DNA of 64,000 nt from Auricularia sp. M13 (GCA_037042915.1 CM073196.1:1922001-1986000), one strand, 5' to 3'; counted from the first letter of the stretch, positions 22,806-34,603 are shown. Numbers and translations: made by a program. The notes: generated from the sequence alone by a model not told the origin.

Positions 22806-23974
22806 ATGCCGCCTCTCCGTTCTCGCGCTCAACCTGCACCGCGCTCGCTGCCCAGAGACACTCTCCCATCAACTGCCGTCCCAGTCGTAGACTCGGGACT
22901 GAAAGCTTTGCGCTCTGCTACCAAACGTGTCCACGCAGCGTCCGGCTCGCACATTGTTGAGCTGAACATTCTCGCGCGACTGCACTATAAAAACAACAAT
23001 CAGCACCGCGGAGCCCTGTTCTGGCGTCGCGTTGAGCACTTGAAGCGAATTGCTACGCGATTGGACGAACTGGCCTTGCCTAGTCTGCTTGATGGTGTGA
23101 AGCTCGCCTTTCACTCGCCCGATGCGGGCCATACAAAGTGCGTACATTTTGCAGTGCTTCCAACGCGTTTTCCGACATAATGCTCAGTGCAAAGAAGATT
23201 AAAAGCGCATGGACGCGAGCTCCCGAAGCAGATTATCTTGCCTTTGTTCTTGAACGCGTCCATTCAGCTTGTCTTCTCATTGACGCGGTACGCAACCACT
23301 CCATTATTCCTCATCGCCCATCTTACACGAACAGTCAACATCCAACTGTCAGAGCATCTACAGGTATGCCCAGCAAGGCCTGGTGTCACTGGCAATGTGA
23401 CTGATCATAATAGTTTCTTCGCTCAGACCGCCGCGGGTGGCGCTTTCCTCAGTCTAATGCTCATGTTGTCTGCCATAACGTCCCGAATCGCAGTACTGCT
23501 CGACGAATTAAGGGATGCGTTGCATGCTGTCTGGGACGCGCTGAAACCTATTTATGATTGTCTTGAGGTGTGTGCATGGACTCCATCCAAGTCAACCTGC
23601 GTGCTCACGTGTTATATATTCAGGCGATATCGCCCGCGTCTCATAAACCGCCTTGCCATTATCCCCAGCCATTGGGCCCTCGCTCTGCTATGCCCAATGA
23701 ATCCCAGCATCCAGTTGACGAGGATCTGGGCGAAACTCTCGCTCGACCGGACGATGCCCCAATGACCGACGTACTCGCAAACGCCGCCTCATCGTTGCTG
23801 GAAGAACCTACTATCGACATATTTGGCGTGGCCCTGGATGAGCCATCTGTGTCAGACTCTCGTATTGAGACGGTTGTGGTCCCGCGCAGTACGCCAGTCG
23901 AGGCTCCAAAGCCAAAACTGGCCAAGAAGAAGAAAAGGACGAAAAAGGACGAAATTGACCTCATATTTGGCTAA
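22806..23974 (+). CDS. RMP1: RNase MRP subunit RMP1 / NEPRO-like protein
   Basis: Probable RNase MRP protein (pre-rRNA processing), in the family that unites yeast Rmp1 and animal NEPRO at the N-terminus. The block NILARLHYKNNNQHRGALFW followed by RRVEHLKRIATRLDEL is the family signature: an aromatic, an NQHR motif and a basic helix. A second helical block, GGAFLSLMLMLSAITSRIAV, follows after splicing, then LLDELRDALHAVWDALKPIY. The C-terminus is typical: KPKLAKKKKRTKKDEIDLIF(G). The start MPPLRSRAQPAPRSLP at 22806 is the last ATG before the conserved block. Intron borders between about 23135 and 23410 are uncertain. Confidence 0.75.
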
Positions 23975-24504
23975 TAAGGTGGTCCGGTATTGACCTCCTC
24001 ACCACACCCCGCCCGGGTATTAGGCCTAGAGGCCACAAAGATACGCCAACTCCGCCTTGCTGGTGACTTGCGTCAGCTATCTCCTTCGACCATTGAGCCC
24101 GATTAGACACCGGACGTTGTCATTGACGGGCTCCTACTTTGTCCATGGAACACCACAGGGTTCGTCCTTGGGAATCGGGCGCCGCCACAATCATGTTCTT
24201 AGGGAGGGATCAGCGTTTCTTACCATCTCTGAAATGGCAACTGGTTATCCCATCCAAAACCTCGAGCTCACTCCAACTATCATGGCGACGCATTGCGTGG
24301 CATCCGCAAGTAAGTTCAGCTGCGCAACTCCTGCAGTAGTTTCAGTTGCACATTGGAGTCGGCCGTGCGGTCCGAATGTGGTCTTACGACACCGTAAGTG
24401 ACCAGCGACTCAGAGTCATACTCTTGTGCGGTACTTAAACCAACTGCTTTTGCCCGGGTGAGTCCAAGTCCGACCCACCTCCTCATCAGCGACTGTATCA
24501 CCCA
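23975..24504. other. Intergenic region between RMP1 and the O-methyltransferase gene
   Basis: About 530 bases. Open stretches exist on both strands but none resembles a family or splices convincingly. It presumably holds the RMP1 terminator and the promoter of the downstream methyltransferase. Confidence 0.5.
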
Positions 24505-25241
24505 ATGAGCAACCCGCCTCAGCAGCCCCAGGAGGAAGTCTGGGCGATATCAGATGCGTACCACAACAAGCACCTCATCACGCCCAACCCGGTACTGGAT
24601 GCGGCGCTGAAGGCAAGCAAAGAAGCCGGTCTCCCCGAGATCGCTGTTTCTGCAGCGCAGGGCAAATACCTGAACCTCCTCATTCGCTCGCACAAGTGGT
24701 CTCGTGTGCTCGAGGTCGGCACGCTCGGTGGATATTCGGCCATCTGGATTGCGAGTGCGCTGCCCGACGACGGGCGTCTTGTAACGCTGGAATTATCTGA
24801 TAAGCACGCGGAGGTATGCATGAGATTAGATTCAATATCTGCCGCCTAGCTCTTATGCCATACCTGCAGGTTGCTCGTAAGAACATCGCCAACGCCGGCT
24901 ACGCCAACAAGGTGGAGGTCATCGTCGGGCCTGCCCTCGACAGTCTGCCTAAACTTTCGCCCGATCCCCCATTCGATCTCGCGTTCATCGACGCCGACAA
25001 AGAGAATAATTTGGAGTATTTCGAACATGCGAAGCGGCTCGTTCGCCCTGGCGGCGTCATCATCGTAGACAACGTCGGGCGCCAGGGCAACGTCGCCCGG
25101 GAGGAGAATAAAGACTCGCGTGTCGAAGGGGTCCGGCGCCTTCTGCGTGCGCTGCAGAATGACCGGTCCGTCGATTGCACGACCATCCACACGGTTGGCG
25201 ACAAGGGCTTCGACGGATTTTTGTACGCCCTGCGGCTGTAG
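24505..25241 (+). CDS. Caffeoyl-CoA/catechol-type O-methyltransferase (Methyltransf_3 family)
   Basis: Small SAM-dependent O-methyltransferase of the metal-dependent CCoAOMT class, acting on catechol-like hydroxyls. The start MSNPPQQPQEEVWAIS leads to EIAVSAAQGKYLNLLIRSHK and the SAM loop VLEVGTLGGYSAIWIASALP with VTLELSDKHAE. After one clean intron (24813-24870) come FDLAFIDADKENN, whose Asp residues bind the metal and catechol, and RLVRPGGVIIVDNVGRQGNV. The end is KGFDGFLYALRL. It is complete with two exons and unrelated in fold to the tandem COMT-like pair 6 kb upstream. Confidence 0.92.
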
Positions 25242-25395
25242 ATGTACAGTAAAACTTCACCGGCAATGCGAACCCCCAGCCAGCGTGGTATTGGATTATC
25301 TATCTCGCACAACATCTACATATATACCAGTGTCCATCGTCGTGTCTATATCCTATGATGTCCATGCGCGGTCGAACTGTCCTTGTCGCACCATT

Positions 25396-27250
25396 TTACA
25401 GCATGAAGAACGTAGCCACGATCGCCGCCGCGGCGACACTCAGGGTGGACGCCGAAACAGACGCAACGCCGTTCAAAGCAGCCGGGTCCGTTGCATCAGT
25501 CGACGCTGCTGGCGCAGCTGCCTTGCTGGGAGATCCTGCCGTGGGTGCACCGGCGTCGGTAGGCTGAGCGCTAGGCGAGCCACTGTCGGCCTGCACGAGG
25601 AGTGCAGAAAGGTCCTGAGGATCTTCACGTCGCCGCTGGGGCGGAAGACGCCGTCCTTGTCGACCATGTCCGGGTTTGCGGCGATGGTAGCGCGGGTGAG
25701 GCTGCAGAGGGTGATTAGCATGCAGACAGGGTGGTCAAGGGAGAAATACGAACAGAACGCTGTTGGCAATGCCGGCGTGGTACATGGCGTCCACGCCGCC
25801 GACGTCGATGTTCGCGCCCCAGTTCTCGCCCGCAGTGCCGGCCGCAACGGTCTGAGTGTAGTTGAGCATGGTGGCGATGTCCGGGTTGGAGGATGCCCAT
25901 TGAGGCAGCATCATGCCAACGGAGGTCGGCGCGTTTTCAGCCATCGGCGGGTTGATCACACTGAGAACACCGAGCGGTTAGCAACTACCGAGTTGTTCAG
26001 CCGCGAGCAAAAGGCGCACCCGAACATGCCCTTTTGGCAATGGGTCGGGATACCGCAGTAGAACCAGATCGGGTCGGCGGCGTCGACCTTCTGCTCAACT
26101 GAAGCGGGCAGGTTAGAATAAGACTGACAGTTGACTGGAAGCAGACGTACAGACGAAGCTGGCGTTCTGGGAACCGGAGTGGAAGCCGTTGGCGGTGGCG
26201 TTGCAGGGCGCGAGGCCGCTCGATTCCGTCACGGTGTGCGGGCCTGCGTTCCACTTGTAGTGAAGCGTGTCGCCAGGCTTAGCACCCATGACCGCGAACG
26301 GAACGAACTTGAGGACGCTAAGAATACCGTTGATTATCAGCATCGCAAAACGAAGTCACTGAGAATACGCACCCCTTCTGCGGTGCGACGATGATGTTCC
26401 AGGTCGTGGTGCCGTCAGCGTTCGCGACGGACGGGGCCTCAGCACCGCCGGCGGCGTCGATTGAGGAGCCTGAGCTGACGGACGAGCCGGAGGAGACGTA
26501 AGGCGGCGCCTGCTCCGCGGGCGGCATCGAGACGATGGTCGGCGGCGGCTGGTACTGCGCCATGCAGGTCTGCACGCAAGAGTTGTAGCTGCTCTCCCAC
26601 GAGACGCTCCCGGAGCCGTAGCTCGGCATGTTGTAGCTGGAACCCGAGCTGACGACGGGCGGGACGTAGCTGGAGCCAGAGCTGACGACCGGCGGAACGT
26701 ACGGCGGTGCCTCCGATGCCATGGGGGGAACGTATGGCGGTGCTGCCTCTGACGCCATGGGGGGAGCGTACGGGGCGGCAACGGTCGAGGCAGACGCGAC
26801 GTACGGCGGTGCAGAGTACGTGACAGCGGGCGGGACGTACGGCGGCGCATCAGTCGCAACGGGCGGGACGTATGCGACCGACTCGCTGGATGCTACAGAG
26901 GCAGTAGCAGCGGCGCTTGCGGTGTCGACGGTCTGCGCGGACGCGCTGGAAAGATCGATCGACTGTACGCCGTCAATGTCGGACGTCGGCAGAGGAAGCG
27001 GTGTCGGCTCAGCGCCAAAGCTCGTTGATGCGAGGCCGAGCTGGCTGGAGAGCTCGGCGGTGTCGGACTGGACGATGCCGAAGGGAGCTGAGACGGCGAC
27101 CTCCTCACCGGAAGACGAGTCGCGTTTGTGCGCCGGCGCTGCCAGATGAAACATTAGTTACGGCCTTAATCTCAGATGAGACGGTGGCGCACCAGCGCTT
27201 GAAAGCCCCGAGAGGAGCAGTGCGGGAACAATGTGGGAAGTGAAGCGCAT
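25396..27250 (-). CDS. Secreted GPI-anchored cupredoxin with Pro/Tyr-Val repeats
   Basis: Cell-surface blue-copper-like protein. The start MRFTSHIVPALLLSGLSSA (27250) is a signal peptide; a KR pair soon follows. The middle is low complexity, with repeats of the PPYVPP type (about 26510-26870). The cupredoxin domain then reads TWNIIVAPQKG, VLKFVPFAVMGAKPGDTLHY, KWNAGPHTVTESSGLAPC and WFYCGIPTHCQKGMFG. All four type 1 copper ligands are visible: His in GPHT, Cys in FYCG, His in PTHC and Met in KGMFG. A second, Asn-rich segment follows, including GENWGANIDVGGVDAMYHAG. The C-terminus is Ser/Ala-rich and ends VAAAAIVATFFML, a GPI-attachment signal. Its physiological role is unknown. Confidence 0.85.
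26510..26870 (-). repeat. PPYVPP-type peptide repeats in the cupredoxin gene
   Basis: Irregular tandem units encoding (A)PPYVPP followed by a short Ala/Ser/Met/Glu or Val/Ser/Gly spacer, for example APPYVPPMASE, then VSSGSSYVPP. Neighbouring units are close to identical at the DNA level, as expected from slippage or unequal exchange. Confidence 0.75.
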
Positions 27251-28249
27251 GTTGGATAGTCGTTAGACGGTAGAGACTGGACGTCGATGTAATGGCGAGG
27301 TGTGAAGAAATGTGTCGTGACTGTCTCGCGGAGAACAGTGGCTGATCATGAGGAGCGTTGGTGACATGGAACGACGACGAAGGATAGAGTGCGCACCTTA
27401 ACGAAACGAAGAAAAGTCGGCAAGCCGAGCTGTGGGGGACTTAGCCACAATGCAATCGTGGGAAGGAGTAGTACGCACGAAAGATCGAACGAACGAACGA
27501 AGGGAGGGGGGAGAGTTGAAACGGGGGGTCCAGCACGCAGACGTTGGCAGATTGTCGAAGGCCTTATATCCCTGGTACCGCGGCTATGAATGTCATAGCA
27601 GTGCCTGCCATCGGTGACTGGCTCCCAACACGTTGGTACGGATCAGCCAATAGCCCGGCAGCGCTGAGTGCGCGCACGGGAGCACAAGAATAGGTGAGGG
27701 TGGGGCACAGTTTAAAACCGTCCTTCGCGACAAAGCCCGGGCGACCCTTTGGACATCCTAATGCTTCCTCAGGAGAGACAAAACCAAATGATTCAGGCCC
27801 ATGTGTCGCCTAAGAAAGCATCGCACAGTGCATGGAAGGCCTGGGATGGTGCACCGGTTAGTGTGTAGCTGCCGGAGAGCCCTAGCAGCGCAACGAAAAA
27901 GATGTCGCAAATATAGCACCGAGCGCCTTTCGACAGAGATAGCCCTCCGATTGGCAATGAGGAAAGATGAGAGCTCCAAACGCGTTACGATGCAGCGGCA
28001 TTCTCGGGGCAGTTGTGGTCGTCAACGCGAAGCATGCTGCTGCAGCCGTGACGCAAGCAACTTCGTAAATCCTCGGGGACGTCGATCCGGGTGCAGCAAC
28101 CAGGGGAGCGATTTCGGGCTTGTCAAAGATAGACAGTGCACTGAATAGTCACATTCCGAGAAGCCAAGCAGACAAGAACGGAAAAAGAGCCAGGAACTCA
28201 CGCAGTATAAAATACACGACCAGGCGCAAGAAAACATCCGAATCCCTCC
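27251..28249. other. About 1 kb without a recognisable gene, upstream of the cupredoxin gene
   Basis: No coding family or RNA is recognised. A small tandem GAAC tract (gaacgaacgaacgaa, near 27486) is present. The region most likely holds the cupredoxin promoter and the 3' end of the Mso1-like gene. Confidence 0.5.
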
Positions 28250-29690
28250 TCACATCCTCCCCGCGCCAGGGCGACTTGGCAGACCCACGCGAGTCGGTCG
28301 CCTCGTCGGCGTCGGCTCGGGCTCGGGCTCAGGTTCGTACTGCTGCTGTTGCTGCCCTTGGTCGGAGCGGTAATAGTTGTCATAATCTGCCGTGACACCC
28401 AGAGCGGTTCGCTTGGCCTCGCGCATGGCCTTGAGTCGCGCGGCGGCACGTGTATCTCCGCCTTCCCCGCCTGCGCCGTATCTCGTCGTGGCTGCACGGC
28501 CAAGGGAAGACTGACTGGAGTTATTCGAGGATGAAGCTGCAGCACGCTGATATATATCCTTCAAGCCACGCGTGGCGGGTGGCGGCGGTTCTTCCTGCCG
28601 ACGGGAGCGCGATGACGCGCTCGTTGTCGTTGAAGACGAGAGGGAGGAGGCCTTGGGATTCAGCTGGACGATCGGCAGGATCGAAGAGCCATGCAGGAAG
28701 GTCGTTCGGGTCGCGGGCTTTGCGCAAGTAATACTCCTTCATGGCGCGCGTGAGACGCGACTCGCCGCCGGGAGGGGTTTCTGTGTACGTCAATACGTCG
28801 TTGAGCATGACATGCAAAAAATGTGTATTGCAGCCAGCAAAATGGACAGACCTTCGCCGTCCTCGCGCGTCACATTGGATATGGCCGAGCTCACGTTCAC
28901 CTTGAGGTTGCCCGCCGCGGAGACCATGCGTCCCCAGAGCGATGAGCCCTCGCCGCTTGGCACCGGGCCTTCGTCCGCTGCAGAAGCACGTCCGATCAGG
29001 ACTAGGCAGGGAAGGAGGATCTGGGGATCGACGCACGCTCGTATTCTGGGCTGGGCTCGCGCTGCTGTTGGTGCTGCAGTCGCGAGCGGCCCATGGAGCG
29101 CAGGCTGGCCTTTGCGGTGGGCGGGGGGTCGTCGTCGACGGAGGTGCGGACGGAGGAGGCGTTGGAGCGCTGCTTCATGCGGTCGAGCAGGGAGGAGGAC
29201 GAGGAGGACGTGGAGGTGCTGGACGGGATGCTGTCGGGGCGGCCGAATGCGTCCTGTTGCTGTTGTGCATATCGATCGCGGCCGGCGCGCGTGGACGATG
29301 GCTGCTCGCCGTAGCGGTCGTCGCCGCCGTAGTCCGAGCGGGCGTAGCGTGTGTCCTCGTGGCGGCCGTAGCGGTCGTCTGCGCGGCCGCTGTCTGAGCG
29401 GGCGTAGCCATAGTCCGCGCTGGAGCGGCCGCCCCCTGAGGCGTAGCCGTCGTCGTTCCTGCGCCGGCCGCTGTCTCTGACGGACCCTGGCAGTCCCTGC
29501 TGGGCGCGCGGCGCCGGGCGAGTCGCGCGCTCTGCTGATTGGAGTTGCTGCTGTAGCCGCCGCCGCCGCCGCCGCCGTAGTCTCTGGCGTAATAGTCGTC
29601 GTTGGCGGGCGCGGCGGGCGCAGACGGGGCGGCCGACCTGCTGCGCGGGTTGGACGGCAGCCCGCCAGCGCGGTGAGTGCGGAGCGACAT
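28250..29690 (-). CDS. Mso1-like Sec1/Munc18-binding protein (two apparent frame breaks)
   Basis: Likely partner of the Sec1/SNARE machinery in exocytosis. A long Ser/Arg/Tyr/Gln-rich N-part leads to LWGRMVSAAGNLKVNVSSAI, SNVTREDGE, then after an intron GESRLTRAMKEYYLRKARDP and NDLPAWLFD. The tyrosine-rich helix ending in PAWL is the Mso1 Sec1-binding signature. A later block, GLKDIYQRAAASS, is also typical. Two frame changes are needed. Near 29505-29520 the first part (start MSLRTHRAGGLPSN at 29690) must shift by one missing base to join QQGLPGSVRDSG. Near 28650-28672 another shift joins AWLFDPADRP to the block before GLKDIYQ. An intron (about 28985-29050) and a second (about 28785-28855) are canonical. 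Confidence 0.7.
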
Positions 29691-29844
29691 GGGCAGAGGG
29701 AGCGTTCAGAGTCCGGTTGTCGTGTGCGAGCGCCTTTGCCTCCGACGGGACGGGACGCGACGCCCGGGAGCAGAAGCCGGTCCTCCGTTTGCCAAAGATT
29801 AATGATGTCGCAATCGCCGCGAGCCTTGTCCTTTAACCGTCCCC

Positions 29845-31435
29845 ATGCTCCGCCTCGCCCGCCTCGCGCCCGCCCCAGCAAGGCTGCAGGCGCGTGCCCA
29901 GTCGACGCTGGCCCACAAGGACAAGGTCAAATTTCTCATCGTGGGAGGCGGTCAGTCGCCGCGGTTCTGCCAGCCTGACACGCCCTGAGCAGCCACACAG
30001 GCACCGCCGGCCTCAACGTCGCACACCAGCTATACTACAAGTTCGGTCTCGCAGGCAAGGCCTCCACGCCCAAGGAGGGCGACATTGCCATTGCAGACGC
30101 CGCGCAGTACCACTACTACCAGCCCGGATGGTCCGCAACGCATGCTCACAGCGCCCGCGCCGTGCTGACCGTGCGTTCCCAGGACCCTCGTCGGGGCAGG
30201 CCTCATGAAGAAGGAGAACACGCGCAAGAAGCTCGCGTCACTCGTACCTAAAGCATTCCACCTCTTCCAGGAGAACGTCCAGTCCTTCGACCCGGCCAAT
30301 AACGCAGTCACGCTCGACAGCGGCCGCCGCGTGCAATACGAGTACCTTGTGGTTGCTGCAGGCCTCAAGATTAACTGGTCGGGCATCTCTGGCCTCGAGG
30401 ATGCCCTGGCCGACCCGCACAGCGGCGTCTCGAGCATTTACAGCTACGAGTACGCCGACAAGGTCTGGCGCGACGTCGACTCGCTGCGCAACGGCACCGC
30501 CGTCTTCACCCAACCCGCCGGTGTCATCAAATGCGCCGGCGCGCCCCAGAAGATCATGTGGTGTGCGTGGGACAGGTATCGGCGACAGAAGCGCTCAGAG
30601 CATATCGCCGTCGAGTTCTGGAGCGGCATGCCAACCATGTTCAGCGTCCCCAAGTACAGTGAAGCGCTCAACGCCCTGCGCATCCAGCGCGGCATTCGCG
30701 GAGAGTTCAATCATAATCTCGTCGCAGTGGATCCCGGTGCCCGGAAGGCAACGTTCAAAAAATCGGACGGCTCAACCGTCGATACAGAATTCACCATATT
30801 ACACGTCACGCCACCTATGGGCCCGCTGGACGTTCTCAAGTCCAGTCCACTGGCCGATGCAACAGGTTGGATTGATGTTCACCCTGGGACTTTGCGGCAC
30901 AACAAACCAGAGTATGGCAACGTCTTCGCGCTGGGTGACTGCAGCAGTCTTCCGACGAGCAAGACAGCTGCCGCTATCACAGCGCAGACTCCCGTTCTGG
31001 TCGAGAATCTTCACAGTGTGGCCACTACGGGCGACGTGGGCAAAGCCATCTATGATGGATATACCTCGTGTCCAGTACGTCTTGCGCGGTCGGTATCGAC
31101 GGTGTTCTGACTACCTCCGCTCTAGTTGTTGACCGGCTATGATCAGCTCATGCTTGCAGAGTTCAAGTATGGCCTCGAACCGCAAGAGACGTTCTCCAAA
31201 ATGTTTGGCATCGACCAGGCCGTGCCCCGCAAGTATGTCCTCCTGATCTTGCACTTTCTTCATGTCGCTGATCTGTGTCAGAGCGTTCTTCCACCTGAAA
31301 AAGGCACGTAAATGATATTCTACGTAATGATTCTTACTGACCCACATTATAGAGTTTCTTCCCGTACGTCTACTGGAAGCTCATGACGAAGGGAATGTGG
31401 TTTGGTCCAAAGGGATGTTCGCTCCGCGGTACTAA
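29845..31435 (+). CDS. Mitochondrial sulfide:quinone oxidoreductase
   Basis: Flavoprotein of the inner mitochondrial membrane that oxidises hydrogen sulfide and reduces quinone (S. pombe Hmt2, animal SQR). The N-terminus MLRLARLAPAPARLQARAQS is an Arg-rich presequence. The FAD loop is split by an intron: VKFLIVGGG then TAGLNVAHQLYYKFG. Further blocks are DAAQYHYYQPGW, LVGAGLMKKENTR, YEYLVVAAGLKINWSGI, GVIKCAGAPQKIMWCAWDRY (a conserved Cys region), VTPPMGPLDVLKSSPLAD, YGNVFALGDCSSLPTSKTAA and YDGYTSCP. The C-terminal part after two introns is LLTGYDQLMLAEFKYGLEP and the exon ending KGMFAPRY. It is divergent from the Mso1-like gene, 154 bases between starts. Confidence 0.93.
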
Positions 31436-31625
31436 ATCACACGCACTCTGTTGCATTATATTACACGGATATATATCTACGGCATAGAATATTAGTTTTT
31501 CTGCTTTCTGGCAGGCGTTCGTCTGCGCGCGCACCGGAACAAAATCTGTTTACGCGTGTTCCCAACTCCGACAATCGCGGCGTGACTTCATACCCGCCAC
31601 GCTTGTCTTTAAACACACGCAGACG

Positions 31626-34243
31626 ATGGCGCCGCTCACCGCAGACGAGGTGATCACGCGCGGCGAATACCTCGAGCGCGACTACGACCCCTCCAAGCTG
31701 ACCATCCCGCTGCTGCTCGGCGTGCTGCACTACCACAACGTCCCGATCCCCACGCCGTACAACAAGGCGGCGCTCGTGCGCGCGTTTCACGATCACATCT
31801 CTCCGAGGGCGACGCAGCTTGGTCGCGAGCGGCTTGCACGGCAGGGCAGCCAGGCGAGCGACGAGGGCATAATGGACGGTGTGACTGGCAGGCAGGTCAA
31901 CAGACCACCTGTGCGTACAACTATCGGTTGCGCGGAGCCGTAACTGAGGTCTGCCCATCGAATAGAGAAGGAGCTCCGCCGCGCCTGCAACTAGTCGCGC
32001 CAGTAAAGAACCCGTACGTGCTGCTGCACTCGCCCGTGTGCGGAATCCTAATCTAGATTGGATTTGCATCGCAGACTAAGCGCCAGCGCGCATCGCAATA
32101 TCGCGACGAGGTCGTTCCCCTCAAGGACGACGATGAGGAGATAGTCGAGGACAGCGAACCAGAGGGCTCGATACCCCGCGCGTCGGTAAAGCAAGGCGTA
32201 AGTTGCGTGCCTCGTGTTCGATTCAGCTGCCAACCTTCGTCGTATAGCGCCCTAAAGGAAAGGGGCGCCGTCTCTCAGACATCACTGTGAGTTGGCCCGA
32301 CGGGGTCACCTAGGCAGACGATTGACCGATGTGTTGCAGGGCCGAGAGCTGGACGACGACGGTTCCGGCGCGTGGTCGACGGATTACAACCCTTTCCAGA
32401 GTGGTGGGAGTCGTCCTCGCCGGCACGCCCACCGACGACAGAGAAGAAGCGTTTGTCGGCTGTGCCCTCCAAGCGCGGAGGACGGCGGTCTGTTCAGCCA
32501 TCCTCGTCATCTCCTCCCCATGAAGAGGCGCCGCCAGCGCCGCGACCTCGACGAAGTGCGGTCGTACGAAGCCCACCGAAGCCTCGATCCCCAACTCCGG
32601 AAGAAGAGGAGGAAGAGGACGAGGGACAGCATCAGGAAACGGCCTACGAAGAACTGGAAGCTGCAGACGAACTGGATCTATCCTACAACAATGAACTCCA
32701 GCAGGAAGGTCAGAACACGCAAGTCGAGCGCAGGCTTGCAGGAACGGCCGTAGTGCCCTACAAGAAACAGTCCATGCAATACGGCGCCCCAACTTCGATC
32801 CTGCTTCTGCTTCTGCTGTTTTCGCTGGGCAGCTTGCTCGAATGGTACAAATTCCAATCTTCGACGATCGGTTTTTGTGACCCGGGATCCAACACAAACG
32901 GCGTCTTGCAGGCGCGCGAGGCGCAACGTGCCGCAGCAATCGAGTGCTCGCGGCGGACAACGGAGCAGATCAAATCTCGCCGTGACAGCGACGCGGAGGG
33001 AGCGGCTGCCCTCGAAGTGGAAGATTGCACACCGCTACCCCTCGTGCCAATGCCCCGGCCCACGCGATGCACGCCCTGTCCTGCCCACGCAGCTGCATGC
33101 GCGGGCCATTCCGTGACATGCGAGAACGGATATGTGCTCCGGAGCCACCCACTTGCCCACGTGCCGTTCCTCTCCCGCGCTCTGGATGGTCTTCCAGGAT
33201 TCGGGCCTGTTGCTTTGGCGCCGCATTGCGCCGTCGATTTGAGCAGGAAGGTCAAAGTTGCGAGACTGGCAAAAGGCATCGAATACTACTTGGCCTGAAC
33301 GGCGCGGGGAAAAGGTCTGTGCGGGCCTGTCAAACGACAATGAAGAGGCCGGCGAGGCACAGCGGTGGGGTGTCGCACTCAACGATCTCCGCCAAGTCAT
33401 CACCAGTCGCATGACGGTACGTAAATCCAGATCTCATCTCCCGTTGACTGTTGTCCGTGCTCATTTCTGGCACCTTCTACTTGTCAACAATGCAGCATCA
33501 TGCTGGAGAGGCCGGTGGACTGTTCGAGGAGGCCATCTCCGAGCTCTTGAAGGAAGATCTTATCATCGCCGGGGTTGACTCCGCGTACGTACTCATCTCC
33601 GCCTCGAGGCAAATCTTGCTAACCGCTTTTGGTTTTCGTGAATCTCATGCTGGTGCCCACTTTGTACGGACAATAGAGGTCAGAAATACGTGACGGCGAA
33701 GGAGCCAAAGCTCACGCTGACGTGTGCGGTGCGTGTCCGTGGGCGGCAAACCTGGCACGAATGGCGAACGTCCGTCTTTGGTGCGTCTCTTGTTTTTCTT
33801 TCGTCCGGGGCATTCCCCTGTTCTTGCTCTAACAATGCAAATTTACAGGGTCGTTAGCTGGCCTCGCTGCATTGGTCTGGGGACGCAGGTGGTTCGCCAT
33901 ACGAGCGCGCGAGAAGCGACGCGTGGCAGGGCTCGTGCAAACCGCGCTTGACGCGCTCCGCACGCAGGAATTCGAGCACCACGCAGACCCAGCCTCGACG
34001 CGCCAGCCCTACCTCTCGCCGCTGCAGTTGCGTGACTGGGTGCTCCAGGACGAACACTCCGTCAGCGCGCGGAAACGGCTCTGGAAGGATGTGGAGAAGG
34101 TTGTGGAGAGCAACGCGAATGTGCGCGCTAACGTGGAGGAAGTTGAGGGTGGCGAGGAAACGCGCGTCTGGCGCTGGGTGGGTTCATCCAAAGCCCCGAG
34201 AAGGGTCAAGATGGAGCCTTCCAGGCAACGCATTGTTGCTTAG
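31626..34243 (+). CDS. SRC1: Inner nuclear membrane protein SRC1/HEH1 (HeH + Man1-Src1 C-terminal domain; apparent frame break)
   Basis: LEM-family inner nuclear membrane protein. The N-terminal HeH motif is in DPSKLTIPLLLGVLHYHNVP and YNKAALVRAFHDHI. An acidic, basic and Ser-rich nucleoplasmic region follows (NPFQSG near 32390). Membrane segment 1 is TSILLLLLLFSLGSLLEWYK. The lumenal Man1-Src1 domain includes FCDPGSNTNG, CTPCPAHAAACAGHSVTCEN and GYVLRSHPLAHVPFLS. Segment 2 starts in SLAGLAALVWGRRWF, and the C-terminal winged-helix-like part ends LQLRDWVLQDEHSVSARKRL then VWRWVGSS. Near 33285-33300 the frame changes between GIEYYLA and ERRGEKVCAGL. A 64-base GT-AG intron could bypass the break, but it would delete a conserved segment. 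Confidence 0.87.
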
Positions 34244-34603
34244 TTGTGCTTCATGAGATATGGTTTCTCTATGTGCTTGCTCAAGACTATTGCAATGTCA
34301 CAATTCTATACGAAAACGCTATTGTCGTTGAAATTTTCACGCATTGGAGCGACACGAGCAAAGTTATTCAATGAAGCAGTGTATTACGTCGACTAAGGCG
34401 TACATACTGCTCAACGAACACGGGCGAAGCACCTGGCAGAGTCTGTCAGCACGCTGTTGCAAGGCTGCATAGATCACGATAGGAAGGCAGAGTTCAGACA
34501 GTAACAAATTGATTCCGGTTAGACGTTATCCTCAGAGCAAAGCTCGGTAGAGGGAGTCTACGTTCATCCTAGAGAAAGTGGGGTACAGCGCAACTGTACT
34601 CAC
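34244..34603. other. Convergent 3' region between SRC1 and eS12
   Basis: About 360 bases between two stop codons on opposite strands. AT-richer than its surroundings; nothing coding is recognised. Confidence 0.6.

Noticed and set aside
23975-24504. A degenerate gene or transposon remnant between RMP1 and the O-methyltransferase
   Set aside because: Short open stretches on both strands show no family motif and cannot be joined by plausible introns.
28202-28210. TATAAAA on the plus strand
   Set aside because: No plus-strand gene follows; it lies just beyond the stop of the minus-strand Mso1-like gene.
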